Assembly: GCA_030849465.1 (NCBI GenBank)
Contig: JARVLF010000010.1
Span: forward strand, 558,001-622,000
Source of the DNA: Moesziomyces globuligerus
Taxonomy: Eukaryota; Basidiomycota; Ustilaginomycetes; Ustilaginales; Ustilaginaceae
DNA: 64,000 bases
Reading direction: 5' to 3'
A program made the position numbers and the translations under genes. Under the pieces are notes generated by a model. It was not told the origin of the DNA. It did no database searches and saw nothing but the letters and a program-made list of their open reading frames with translations. Below, piece by piece: positions 11,801-20,708 of this stretch (the stretch's first letter is position 1; every line of letters starts with the position of its first letter).

Positions 11801-12610
11801 ACGCCGTACCGGCTGATGCCCGAGGGACAGTCGGAAGCCAGCGCGGGCTACCCAGACCAGGCTGCGTCGGGAACCACCGACTACTTGGGGCTCGGCTCGC
11901 AGTTCGCCTCGAGCGAGCCGCTGTGGCAGGGTGCCGACGGAAGCGCTTCGGGTTCGCCGCCCCTGCAGGCCTCGCGAAAGACAGGGGCTGCCCCGGACAA
12001 CGCGCAGGCGGCGGGCAGTGCGACGGCGGAGGCCAAGCGAAGCTCGAGCCCGAACCGTCCATACAGGTCGGAGGCGGAGAAGGAGCGCGCCTGGCTGGGC
12101 ATGCGCAACAGCTCGGGGCGTGCGTCGCCGACGGGTTCAGGTCACGGCTATGGCTCCATCTCGCAGCAGGGCATGGCGGACGGACGGGACGGATCGGGTG
12201 CGCGACAGGGCGCGGAACGCGGAGGACCCGAGATGCATCCGCAGGGCCGAAGCATGTCGGTGGGCGGGATTGGGGCGATGGGCAGGACGGGCGAAGTGTG
12301 GGGGCAGCAGGGAGCCGATCGGTCGCGCAAGACGTCGATGGGCCCCATGAGCCCGTCGGCATCGAGCCAGGGTCTGACCTCAAGCAGCTCGACGTCGTCC
12401 GCGTCGTCGTTCGGGACGATCGATGAGGGCGGTTCGGGCTACGGGCTGCCGACCTCGGCGAGCATGGGTGCCCTGGACCGTGCGGCGAGGAGCGGTAGCG
12501 AGGTGTCTGGCAGTCATGCGATCCCGAACGGTCACATTAGTCTGCCGAGCGCACCCGGCTCGAGCGCGATGCTGGATGCTGCGAGGACGAGTCAATCGCG
12601 CAGGAGATAA
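8858..12610 (+). CDS. ZDS1: Zds1-family protein (Zds_C domain), 1250 aa
   Basis: Zds1/Zds2 proteins bind PP2A-Cdc55 and control its location, mitotic exit and polarised growth. The diagnostic C-terminal Zds domain is at about residues 748-812, with LLERNEMGMYGKNG, then FFYSRYPIHIERAVYRLSH, KLANPRRPLYEQVLISNLM and FWYLSVIN. This matches the yeast pattern RFPVHVERAIYRLSHLKLANP closely. The N-terminal 700 residues are Ser/Pro-rich with a polyGln run (about 217-226). A charged Lys/Glu/Arg-rich helix (about 650-715) precedes the domain. About 440 Gly/Ser-rich residues follow it, which is longer than in yeast, where the domain is near the end. The ATG at 8858 was chosen; the frame upstream offers only a TTG. 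One exon. Confidence 0.92.
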   Translation: MSAGPMRITDDELKREVEALKSHRRLSVNRPVLDPDLPDLAAAYGGGQELLSIPSPERERRGYSLVDDGAVPIRSPSSSSASSLSPIKTVANERARFTARRRGPGSSQSSSYESASLSPVSASPTSEAFDARPLATSPTSVGSSSPQSPKDPSHLFWVPASVHPEISPSDFRNFIKEHAARAVSQHLGGEEAEADDTLPPLVVGDSPIAQRLNSVRRQQQQQQQQQHQTQTSDAHGALIGRSTSLSRRGSTLRRQYRPENDTDDVEDEKAPRPLQRNRSGLSRGTYGLAIPNLTIDDLQKLEAAAEEASQSQDPAMLRSVLRRTLSLNTTSDFDTVDAIPAEPIEDPDAPIIVPKPGQILRRAARTKMRKASGDSTRGSLASRRRGPLGSVDADAAALAEGSRAWELQQNNSEDMERRHSGQSELSSGADDDSSAGDSSSRPVSTEAADSIVDAYSRDSYQSDASQRTSLTSMVDSAASEAATPAASIGQPETQSPPHTPTQDSFTTLPGVQSVGAAPYRTSDQPSSGISDPHETPRPGSKTTNYNQIKPIAVSHVPPVPAFEKTTPQPQPQQQQRQQQASRPSSAGSTASYSSNATASETEVAQMQPGQRREAPPTAAAPKPQIAPIVTTGHQRPPAPPAQAHAQPPASAAGSAKHKEKERKGAFGLSWFGLGKDDEDERKVEKESQRKREKHEKRERKEREREEKEKEESSSSSFLGALFGKKKGHDESAHQAPPRPSNGQLTAGSLLERNEMGMYGKNGAFFYSRYPIHIERAVYRLSHIKLANPRRPLYEQVLISNLMFWYLSVINRSNQGQHGAQAQQPGPGQGNPASQSGDPNGDHASGAMAAGGAASGYNLASSGPHASGHVDNSSAYDGMETSSSTDSEEASSGAEQWTPSTGGGNGSALKQKRNGLVKPNRAPGGANRGRSAETPMRQPGYGMQHRQIDDDLKTMGSHAGPMGGPTGFVVGQVVDVKALQANTPYRLMPEGQSEASAGYPDQAASGTTDYLGLGSQFASSEPLWQGADGSASGSPPLQASRKTGAAPDNAQAAGSATAEAKRSSSPNRPYRSEAEKERAWLGMRNSSGRASPTGSGHGYGSISQQGMADGRDGSGARQGAERGGPEMHPQGRSMSVGGIGAMGRTGEVWGQQGADRSRKTSMGPMSPSASSQGLTSSSSTSSASSFGTIDEGGSGYGLPTSASMGALDRAARSGSEVSGSHAIPNGHISLPSAPGSSAMLDAARTSQSRRR

Positions 12611-13122
12611 GCTCGCGTCGCTTGGCGCTGCAGAGCATGCAGAGCAAGATGAAGCTAGTTTCAATGGGACGCTTTTGAATCTGGATTGCGGATGTGACGG
12701 TGAGAGGGAGATAGAGGGGGTAGGGTGCCTTGAGGCATGTTGCTGGGTGTGAATGAGAGCTCGGCTGGGAGGCGAACGGCGCCACAGGGATGCATCTCGG
12801 GCTGGGCTAGGCAAGAGAGCCGAAGTGGGGGGGCGGGTGCGGTCCAGTGGCCTTGCCGCACGAGACGAGATTGGAGCGAAAATCGCGCATCGTCGGGTTT
12901 TGCCCTTTGTCCACACGCGCGCGCTCGAGCCGCCTCTGATTCGGCACACGACATCCCCAATCGAACCAGCCTCTGCCACTTGGCACCAAGCCCCTTAGTC
13001 ACTGGGTGGATTTGCGCGATTTTCGCCCCGCACCTTACCACTCTCTCACCCTCGAGGGGTTGCCCTGGATGGAACAGCAGGTGTTGGATTGCTGAGTTCG
13101 GATTCTCTCCACATGTTCCCCC

Positions 13123-13134
13123 GTTGCTAGCAAC
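13123..13134. promoter_or_regulatory. 12-bp perfect palindrome GTTGCTAGCAAC, candidate operator
   Basis: The perfect dyad GTTGCTAGCAAC ends 7 bp before the TATA box of the metallothionein gene. Its place suggests a dimeric regulator site. Fungal copper regulators of the Ace1/Amt1 class recognise cores containing GCTG, which this palindrome does not contain exactly, so the link to metal control is inference. Confidence 0.4.
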
Positions 13135-13141
13135 AATTAGA

Positions 13142-13149
13142 TATATAAA
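13142..13149 (+). promoter_or_regulatory. TATA box (TATATAAA)
   Basis: TATATAAA lies 90 bp upstream of the metallothionein start codon, at a normal distance for a fungal core promoter. A strong TATA box fits a highly inducible gene. Confidence 0.75.
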
Positions 13150-13238
13150 CCCCCCTTCCGAACCACTCCTACCATCCCGAGCTCATCTCATCCTATCCCT
13201 TTCCACCTCCTCACTACCTACGATTCAACTTGATCACA

Positions 13239-13421
13239 ATGGCCTGCACCTGTCAGAACGTTGCTGGAGCTCAGGGCTCGTGCACCTGCGCCCCCGGCTC
13301 GTGCTCGTGCAACGGATGCACCGACGCCTGCGCCTGCCGCACCGCCAAGAACTGCAAGTGCGAGTCGGCCGGCCAGAAGTGCACCTGCACCAAGAACTGC
13401 AAGAACTGCGACTGCTGCTAA
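13239..13421 (+). CDS. Metallothionein, 60 aa, 17 Cys
   Basis: A small Cys-rich metal-binding protein that buffers copper, zinc or cadmium in the cytosol. It has 17 cysteines in 60 residues, arranged as CTC, CTC, CSC, CAC, CKC and CTC pairs, two single cysteines spaced by KN, and a terminal CDCC. There is no aromatic residue or histidine, as is usual for metallothioneins. The ATG at 13239 fits the context CACAATGGCC; a TTG nine bases earlier in frame is not a start. One short exon. A 12-bp palindrome and TATA box lie just upstream. The predominance of C-x-C pairs fits fungal copper-thioneins, but which metal it prefers cannot be read from the sequence. Confidence 0.95.
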   Translation: MACTCQNVAGAQGSCTCAPGSCSCNGCTDACACRTAKNCKCESAGQKCTCTKNCKNCDCC

Positions 13422-15700
13422 TCAGCCTCGCCCCAACGCGCCAACGTAAGCCCAAGTGCAAAGCGTGACATCGCCCATCTCAGACCGTCGGATGCCTCAC
13501 ACACCAAAGTCAAATCCCAAACGCAAGATTCAGTCCCGACCCGTTCGTCTCAGTTTGCAACGCAGATCCCGGTCCACAAGCTCAAGCTTAAGCTCCGACG
13601 TGCCTCGCGCTCTCACTGTAGCCTCCATGTCTCTGTCGACGATCCACGGCGGTGAAATTCCACACCCACATACCCGCACCTTTGCGCGCTACCCGCATAT
13701 GATTCCATCGACCCAATCGAGATATGAAAGTGAAAGAAGGAGGTGATGGGGGGATGTCAGTGCTTGCGCACGTCGTCAGAGCGATGATGTCTTTGGCGCA
13801 GCGCCTGAGTGTGCAGCGTCGGAGAGGCTGGGGGCGATCAGCTTGCAAATTACCTGTGTTGGAAAACACTCTGTGTCTCTTTCACGCCAAGCCTCGGCCT
13901 CGTCGCCACGCACGCGGGTGGCGAACGAAGACGGGCTTCGATCAGACCTTTTGCTTTGTGCTCTCATCCCATCGCCCCGCAAGATTCTCGTCCAAGCCAA
14001 CCCATCGCAAAGACACACAAGGGCGGTTCTGAGTCACTTACCTGCTGAGGAGGCCGCTGGAGCCGACTCGGGCTGGTTGCCGAATCGAAGATGCGATCGG
14101 GCACGAATCCCGATGTGCCCCCGAGTCGCGGCGCGTGCAAAGACGGCCAAGTTGACCGGCGCCGTGTTTGTCGAGCGGAGCGGAATGGACGTCGTCGGAA
14201 CGCCTTGCCAGGCTAGGTCGCCTGTGCCGCATCACACGACTCACCGAGATTGCCGACGGCAAGACAGGGCCGACCAACACGACGGGTGCGATCGGCGACC
14301 TGACCACAGGTGTGTGTCGAGCAGGGCGACGTTGCGGCCGCATAGGCTACGGAATCGGCATCTCTGACCATCTGGCCTCGCCACAAGGGCTGCAAGGCAG
14401 AGCGCATAGCAGTGTGTTCGGCGTCTTTGGCATGCGCGTCGGGTTGAGGCATAGAGATGACCTATCAGCTGAGTGCGGCGTTCGGGCGAGGCGCAAATCG
14501 GTGCAGCCCGCGGCGGGCCTCATCCGCCCCTGCAGCCAGTAGAGCACCGTCTGGCGAAGAGAGGCATCGGTCGACGCTGAGGCAAGATGCCGGAGTGCGC
14601 AGGATGACGCTGAGGCTCGAGCGGTCGGCAATCACGAGCCTGTGTAGGAAGAACGCCGATGGACATGCCGGCAAGCACTCGACGAGTGGATGGAGTGATG
14701 CAGTCCAGTGGGCCGATTTTTGTAGCTCGGGCGTGTTGACGCTCGGCGGCTCCCAGCCGATGGCTCGGCGACGGATTCCAAACGCGCTTTGCACTTTGAA
14801 ATCACGCTGGCTGCGGACGCGGACTTCCACGACGAGGCGCGTTCTTAGACAGGGGGGTTGGTTGGGCTGGTCGAACTGAGACGCCCCTTTGTCGGCACTG
14901 CCGAGCGGCTTCTTTAGCGCAAAACGCGACACTGTGGACCGACCACGGCGTCTGGACGGAGCGTCTGGATGGGGCATGCACGCATGCATACCAGAGATGT
15001 GCGTTTCGGCACCGGTGGCAGCGGAGGCCAACCCGACGTCTGGTTCAAAGAAACAAACGACGCGATTCTGCCGAGCCGGCAGCGTCGTGCATGCAGCTCG
15101 CGTCGGGACGGCTCCAGGGCGACCCGCTGTTGGACAGCGAATTGATCGACGCGCGCCAACACGCGGTTGAGCTGCATGCCAGCAACACACATCCTCTCCC
15201 AACGCAGGCTTGCATATCTGAGGCTGGCGGCGATGCATCCGAACCGACGGGTGCCTTGCCCTGCCCCTCGTTCGACCAAGCCGCCGCTCTCCGCCGTGCA
15301 TGGAGCGGATCACCGAGGTGAATGAGACGTCGCTTCGGCGCCTCAGGCATGCAAGCCCAGCGGCGAGCGGCGCTTCTCGCCGCCGCTTGCTTCTACGTGT
15401 GCCGCCGTTTGTGACACGACTCAGGAGCTGCATCCGCCGGTGGCGCTGAATGGCACATCCTCCCACACCGTCCCTCGTAGCAGGCGCCCGAGCCTCTCCT
15501 TGCTCAGGTGCTCTCGGAGTGTCGTAAGATGCAACCTCCGACGCAGATCTTTGTCCCCCTCATTGGCATGCGTGCTTCCCTGACGCCTTCTGTCTTTGCT
15601 ACCTCCCTCTTATAACCTCTCTGTTCGGCCCATCCCTACCCCCGCCTTCTCACCCTCCCTTCTCCCTCTCTCTCCCTTCTCCGCATCCCTCGTTTCCACA
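13422..15700. other. 2.3 kb gene-free stretch before the chitin deacetylase gene
   Basis: No gene can be supported. Frames of up to 333 codons (14465-15466 -) begin with non-ATG codons, are rich in Arg, Ala and Cys, and have no motif. The stretch holds the 3' flank of the metallothionein gene and, at its right end, a TATA-like element (TATAACC at about 15611) and a long C/T-rich leader (about 15630-15698) in front of the deacetylase start codon. Confidence 0.5.
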
Positions 15701-17176
15701 ATGAAGCTTTCGTCCACTGCCGTCGTGGCGGCCGTGTCGCTGGCGTCATCCGTAGCCGCCAGCATCGGCCGCGGTGTGCCCGACCCTCACCACATGCACA
15801 ACCTCTACCGCCGCGCGCGCGACAGCGGCGAGTACGATAAGCTCATCTACAAGCGCGGCTCGCCCGCGCAGGCGGCGCTCAAGCCGCGCGCTACCGACGA
15901 ACCCTCGCAGGCAGCCATCACCAATGCAAAGCAGGAGTGCACCGCCTACAACCTCCCCGAGATCTCGGCCATCGCCAATCAGTTCCCCAAGCCCTGGGAC
16001 AATGCCACCATCCTTCCGGGCGACACCCAGGCCAAAGCGGTCTGGTCCAGCATCCAGGCCTCGGGCATCATCCCCTCCGGCATCAGTCCCAAGGGAACGG
16101 TCAACGGCGACTTTTCCGCATTCACACCCACCTACCCACGCTCCGATCCGGACTGCTGGTGGACCTTCAACGGTTGCGACACTCCCAAGCACCCTAACGT
16201 CCCCGCCGACCTGGTCACCTGCAACGAACCCAACACCTGGGGTCTCACTTTTGACGACGGACCCAACTGCACCCACAATGCCTTCTACGACTTCCTGCAG
16301 AAGAACAACCAGAAGGCCACCATGTTCTACATCGGATCCAACGTCTTGGATTGGCCGCTCGAGGCACAGCGCGGTCTGGTGGATGGCCACCACATCTGCG
16401 TCCACACGTGGAGCCACCAGTACATGACCGCCTTCCCCAGCGACCAGGTGTTTGCGGAACTCTACTACACCGCCAAGGTCATCAAGGACGTCGTCGGTGT
16501 GACGCCCACCTGCTGGCGTCCTCCTTTCGGCGATGTCGACGACCGTGTGCGTGCGATCGCCAAGGGTCTGGGTCTCGAGACGATCCTCTGGACCGACGAT
16601 ACCGATGACTGGAAGATCCTCCCCCTCGGTACCCTGCCCACCGCTTCCATCGATGCCAACTACGCTTCGATCATCGCCAAGGAAACGCAGGGGCCGACGG
16701 TGGGTCAGGGCAACATTGTGCTCACCCACGAGATCAACGGCCACACCATGACCGAGTTCATGAAGCAGTACGCCAACATCCAGGCCGTCTTCAAGCACAT
16801 TGTCCCGCTCACCGCGTGCAAGAACCAGACCAAACCCTATCCCGAGGACATCACCTACCCCAACTTTGCCCAGTATGTCGCAGGTAACATCAACGCCACC
16901 GGCCTCCCCTCCGGTACCCAGATCAAGGCCGGAGACAACCACTACAACCCGCAGCTCGCTGTCGCTCAGACGCAGAGTGGCAGCGCCGCAGCAGCTACCG
17001 CCACCGGCTCGGCTGCGGCTTCGGCTTCGGCGTCGGCGGCGTCGTCATCGTCCGGTTCCAACAAGCAGTCCCAGCAGTCGGCAAAGTCTGCAGCCTCCTC
17101 GCTCTACTCGAGCACCCTGCTCGGCGTTGGAATCGGCGCAGCGGGTCTGCTCTCGCTCCTCTTCGTGCTTGCTTGA
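15701..17176 (+). CDS. Chitin deacetylase, secreted and probably GPI-anchored, 491 aa
   Basis: A carbohydrate esterase family 4 polysaccharide deacetylase that converts chitin to chitosan at the cell wall. The N-terminal signal peptide spans about residues 1-20 (MKLSSTAVVAAVSLASSVAA). The NodB fold has motif 1 TFDDGPN near 182-188 (catalytic base and metal Asp), motif 2 HTWSH near 235-239 (metal His pair), motif 3 RPPFGD near 272, and a later LTHEI motif. Several N-x-S/T sites are present. An Ala/Ser-rich linker (about 425-470) leads to a hydrophobic C-terminus (LLGVGIGAAGLLSLLFVLA), typical of a GPI signal. The ATG at 15701 was chosen because it starts a proper signal peptide; the in-frame sequence upstream is leader. 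No intron. Confidence 0.95.
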   Translation: MKLSSTAVVAAVSLASSVAASIGRGVPDPHHMHNLYRRARDSGEYDKLIYKRGSPAQAALKPRATDEPSQAAITNAKQECTAYNLPEISAIANQFPKPWDNATILPGDTQAKAVWSSIQASGIIPSGISPKGTVNGDFSAFTPTYPRSDPDCWWTFNGCDTPKHPNVPADLVTCNEPNTWGLTFDDGPNCTHNAFYDFLQKNNQKATMFYIGSNVLDWPLEAQRGLVDGHHICVHTWSHQYMTAFPSDQVFAELYYTAKVIKDVVGVTPTCWRPPFGDVDDRVRAIAKGLGLETILWTDDTDDWKILPLGTLPTASIDANYASIIAKETQGPTVGQGNIVLTHEINGHTMTEFMKQYANIQAVFKHIVPLTACKNQTKPYPEDITYPNFAQYVAGNINATGLPSGTQIKAGDNHYNPQLAVAQTQSGSAAAATATGSAAASASASAASSSSGSNKQSQQSAKSAASSLYSSTLLGVGIGAAGLLSLLFVLA

Positions 17177-17495
17177 TCTGTTTCATAGACTCGTGTGCGG
17201 CCGCTCCTGCATCTTTCTTCCCATGCCAGTAGAGCCTCACGGCCCACATACACCTCGTCCATCATCATTGGATCCCACCACATTCGTTCCTACACGCTCT
17301 CACGCTGCACAGCCTTAGACATTGTCTTGCTTCGTCTCTCGTCTCGCTGGTCGACCACAATGCACATGCTCGATCCTCGCTTCCTGGCCGCATGGAATGT
17401 GTGAAAGGCGGGGGTATCATTGCTTGCAAAAGAGAGAAACAGAAAGAGGCGTCAACATGCAGAGATGCATGTTCGGGCAGAAGTCGAAAGGGTGT
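17177..17495. other. Convergent intergenic region
   Basis: 319 bp between the stop codons of the deacetylase (+) and the SAP-domain gene (-). It presumably holds both 3' ends. No clear signal or gene is seen. Confidence 0.5.
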
Positions 17496-19991
17496 CTAGA
17501 TGCGATTGAGCGCAGAGGTGGTGGCGCGCGAAGCGACGAGGGCCGAACGTGGTCCGACTGGGCGTCCTGCTGCACGGGTCTTGCTCGGCAGCGTCGTGTA
17601 CTTGTCCTGGGTTACTTTGGCCTGGGCGCGGGCTACGGTGCGAATGGAAGGGCCTTGGGCTTCGACCTCGTCGTGCTCCCGCGAGGAAGGCTTGATGACC
17701 GAGGGCACGACGGCGCCTGGGGCGATGTTCTCGGCGGCAGCGAGGCGTTCGTGTTCCAGATCCGCCTGTTTCTGTTGCTTGCGCATCACGCGGCGGAGGT
17801 GGCGCAGCGACGACGAGCGGGGCGTCAAGCACGGCATGAGCGCGCCCACGCCTGCGTGCACGGTTGCAGCGCGCTGCAACCCATCCACCACCAACCCGTC
17901 CAATCCCTTGATTCCGCACAGCGGCGCCGTGATCGCTGACAGCATGGGAAGCGAAGCCGATCCGCCCGTCACGGCGCGATTCAGGCTCGCGATCGTCGGC
18001 CGCGTAACGCTGGGCGAGAACGTGGCTCCCTTCCGAGGCGAGGTGGGCGTGGGAGTGTCGGCGACGTTGCGCGCACTGCCAAAGCCCGACAGGGCCGCCT
18101 TGGTGCGTGCCTTGATCTCCTTGAGCCTCGCCTGGCGCGCAGCCTCGGCGCGTCCGAGACCCTGCGAAACGCTGCTCCGAAAGCTTCCGCCCAGCCGACT
18201 CACGCTCCCCGTCTTGGCCGCTTCGCTCGTCACCACCGACGCAGCCACGCTCTCCGACGCAGCCACCGCCCCCACGCGACCCGACGACGATGCTGGTGGA
18301 GCGATCGAGGTATGGGTGCCGGTGAACTTGTTCCGTACGCTCGCCGAGGGCTTGATGCCTTCGGTGGGGTTGCGGACGTCGAGGTTGGCCCGTGAGCTGA
18401 GGCTGCGTGACATGGCGGCCTGGTGCTGCTGCTGCTTGACGAAGGCCGCCTCGCGCCGGTGCGTCTGTGCCGTCGCGGTCGTCTTCTTGGCCGAGCTGCT
18501 GGAAAAGGTGCTCTTGGTCGCCTTGATCACGCTCTTGCGCAGCGAAGACGCGGCGCGCACCGGCCCGCTGGCACTGCTGGTCGGCGAAGCCGGCGCCACG
18601 CTGACCTGGAACGGCAGGCCGTCGCGCTCGGGACGCGTGACGCGGATCATGACCGACTTCTTCTCGGGGGGGATCTCGAGGACTGTGTTCTGCAGTGCGC
18701 CTTGCTCTTCGGTTACGGCGAGCCGAAGACGCTTCGTCTGCGGTGCTTCGCTGCCGGAAGGCTGACGCGAAGAAGGCGGCTTGGAGGCTCGGGCCGAGGC
18801 GGGCGGTGGCGCGGTGGTGCGCGCCTGCGAGACTGGGGGTACAGGAAGCGGTCGGCGCTGAACGGGCATTTTGCGTGTGCTGGTCGAGTGCACCATGGCG
18901 GCCAGGCTGCGCGTCGACGTCGACGCATCGACCCGCTGGGGCCTGCGTGCGACTGCGACGGTCTTGGTCGTCGCTGAAACACTGTCCGATGACGGCGATG
19001 CGCTGGCATCAGGAGTCTCGTTCGAAGGGGCTCCGACACGGCGTGCGGCATAATGGTTGACGATCGAGTCCATCTTGTTGAATTGGCGTTCGTGGTGGAT
19101 CTCGTAGCGGCCCGAGCGGCTCTTGGACATGCCTTGCGTGGATGTGGATGAGGCGAGCGCTTGCCAAGCCCCATTGCCCATGCTCGACATGGTGGCCAGC
19201 GACGCCGATGTGGCGGAGCGGCCAGCGGCTGTGAGGCGTGCATTCATCTCGGCGAGCACCGATGCGGCTGCTGCCGAGAACTGACGCGATGTGATGGAGG
19301 GAAGCGTCGAGGAGCTGGCGAGGCAGTCGCTCGACACTCCCTCGGGAAGCGGAAGTGTCGTGATATCCGGATACAAGCTGGAAGCGGCGGCTGAAGCTTG
19401 GTGTGCCATTGATGGCCGGCTGAGTTCCAGAATGGAGGCGGTGGAGAGGGGAGAAGCGAGGCGGTTGGAGCTGGGCAGCGCCTTGATGATGCGAAGTGGC
19501 TGAGTGGAGTTGGGCGACATAGCTCCTGGATCCAATGGAGACGCTTCTTGCTTTGCTGGAAATGCGATCGTATTCTTGCGCGAGGGCGAGATGCCCTCGA
19601 CCTCGTCTAGCTCGTCGTCGGAGTCCACCTCGTCTGGCTGAGCCTTGACCTCCTGGATAGCCTGGACGAGGTCCGAGACGCGCTTCTGCCTGGTGCGCGG
19701 GGTAAGTGGAGGCAGCGATGAGGTCGAGCGGGGCCCAGGATGGTGGTTGTCGTTGTCCGAGTCGGAGCTATCGTCGCTTTGCCTCGGTCGCTTGACGTGC
19801 CTGAGGATGGCGACGTTGCCCTTTGTGGGGCTGTTGGTGGGGATGTTGGAGGCAGCGTACTCCTGCAGCCTTTGGATGAGGTCGGAGTTCTTGCCGACGG
19901 CCTTGATGCCGAAGCGCCTGCAGAGGTTGGTGAGCTGCTTGCGCTTGAGACAGTGGAGCGCATCGGGAGACAGGAGCATGTTGGTGGACAT
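17496..19991 (-). CDS. SAP-domain protein, 831 aa, possible NuSAP-like
   Basis: An N-terminal SAP motif (about residues 6-46: LSPDALHCLKRKQLTNLCRR, then FGIKAVGKNSDLIQRLQEYA) points to binding of AT-rich DNA or chromatin. The rest is a long basic Ser/Thr/Ala/Arg-rich low-complexity body with many SP and TP sites. A more ordered, helix-prone patch with AARQARLKEIKARTKAAL occurs at about 620-640, followed by SPRKGATFSP. The combination of an N-terminal SAP motif and a basic tail with Lys/Arg helices recalls animal NuSAP, which bundles spindle microtubules, but I see no decisive second domain. The start at 19991 is the first ATG in frame; upstream the frame stays open for 91 codons to a TTG only. 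Divergent from the aconitase gene across about 720 bp. Confidence 0.75.
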   Translation of the reverse strand: MSTNMLLSPDALHCLKRKQLTNLCRRFGIKAVGKNSDLIQRLQEYAASNIPTNSPTKGNVAILRHVKRPRQSDDSSDSDNDNHHPGPRSTSSLPPLTPRTRQKRVSDLVQAIQEVKAQPDEVDSDDELDEVEGISPSRKNTIAFPAKQEASPLDPGAMSPNSTQPLRIIKALPSSNRLASPLSTASILELSRPSMAHQASAAASSLYPDITTLPLPEGVSSDCLASSSTLPSITSRQFSAAAASVLAEMNARLTAAGRSATSASLATMSSMGNGAWQALASSTSTQGMSKSRSGRYEIHHERQFNKMDSIVNHYAARRVGAPSNETPDASASPSSDSVSATTKTVAVARRPQRVDASTSTRSLAAMVHSTSTRKMPVQRRPLPVPPVSQARTTAPPPASARASKPPSSRQPSGSEAPQTKRLRLAVTEEQGALQNTVLEIPPEKKSVMIRVTRPERDGLPFQVSVAPASPTSSASGPVRAASSLRKSVIKATKSTFSSSSAKKTTATAQTHRREAAFVKQQQHQAAMSRSLSSRANLDVRNPTEGIKPSASVRNKFTGTHTSIAPPASSSGRVGAVAASESVAASVVTSEAAKTGSVSRLGGSFRSSVSQGLGRAEAARQARLKEIKARTKAALSGFGSARNVADTPTPTSPRKGATFSPSVTRPTIASLNRAVTGGSASLPMLSAITAPLCGIKGLDGLVVDGLQRAATVHAGVGALMPCLTPRSSSLRHLRRVMRKQQKQADLEHERLAAAENIAPGAVVPSVIKPSSREHDEVEAQGPSIRTVARAQAKVTQDKYTTLPSKTRAAGRPVGPRSALVASRATTSALNRI

Positions 19992-20708
19992 GGTGACGAA
20001 GAGGGCGGACGCTCCTCCGCTCTCGCTGCCTGTCGACGAGAATAGGAATGGATGAGAAGCAGAGGGTGTCGGCGGCGACGATGACGATGGAGGCAAGATG
20101 TCGAGCGCGGCTGACGCTATGTTTGGCAGGTGAGCAGCCCGGTTCGAGGCGTGGTTGAGCGAGCTTCCACTGTGCGGCAGCAGCAGTTGCACTTTCCATA
20201 AACGGCGAATTCTCTCCGCCAAGTGTTGGTCTTGCAAATCACAGTGCCTTTGGGACGCGTCCAAAAAGTGGAGCGACCCGATTCAGGTTCTCGTGTGTGC
20301 AAATCTCGATCTGCAGATCTTTTGCGGATCGGGATCCGATACGCAGATGACGAGCCGCGTGAAAAATGCAGAGCGTTGGATTGGGCAGGCCAGGAGAGGA
20401 GAAATGCGCTCGGGTGGGAGCGGCTTTCTGCGAGTCACAGAAATTTGAGCTCGATAGGAAGAGCAGCCAGGGGCGCGCGTCGGGCATTTTCCGAAGGCCT
20501 GAAGAAAAGCATGAAGCACTTCGGCACTTCTTCTGATTCAATCTCACAGCGAGCCGCAAACCCACTTCGCCAGCCCGTGCCTCGTCACCATCGTCCCCCC
20601 TTGACCTCCTTCATCCTCCCACCTCTCGCCTGGTCACGCATTGCCATCGCCCGCCTTTCATAGAGTCGGCACACGCGAGGTCGGGCTCCGTCTCATCCTT
20701 CCGCCAAC
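19992..20708. promoter_or_regulatory. Divergent promoter between SAP-domain gene and aconitase fusion gene
   Basis: 717 bp between two divergent start codons. The side near the aconitase gene has a pyrimidine-rich leader (about 20575-20640). No TATA box is obvious and no reading frame here looks coding. Confidence 0.5.

Larger units (their letters stand above)
12611..13238. promoter_or_regulatory. Intergenic region and promoter of the metallothionein gene
   Basis: 628 bp without a supported gene. The 3' two-thirds is GC-rich with no clear signals. The last 120 bp before the start codon contains a 12-bp perfect palindrome and a strong TATA box (separate entries), followed by a pyrimidine-rich leader ending in TCACA before ATG. 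Confidence 0.7.

Noticed and set aside
14465..15466. 333-codon frame on the minus strand
   Set aside because: It begins with GTG, is rich in Arg, Cys and Ala, and has no motif. GC-rich DNA gives such frames by chance, and no splice or leader signals support it.
17496..20264. Longer 922-residue form of the SAP-domain protein
   Set aside because: The extra 91 codons start at TTG and code low-complexity sequence; the ATG at 19991 directly precedes the SAP motif.
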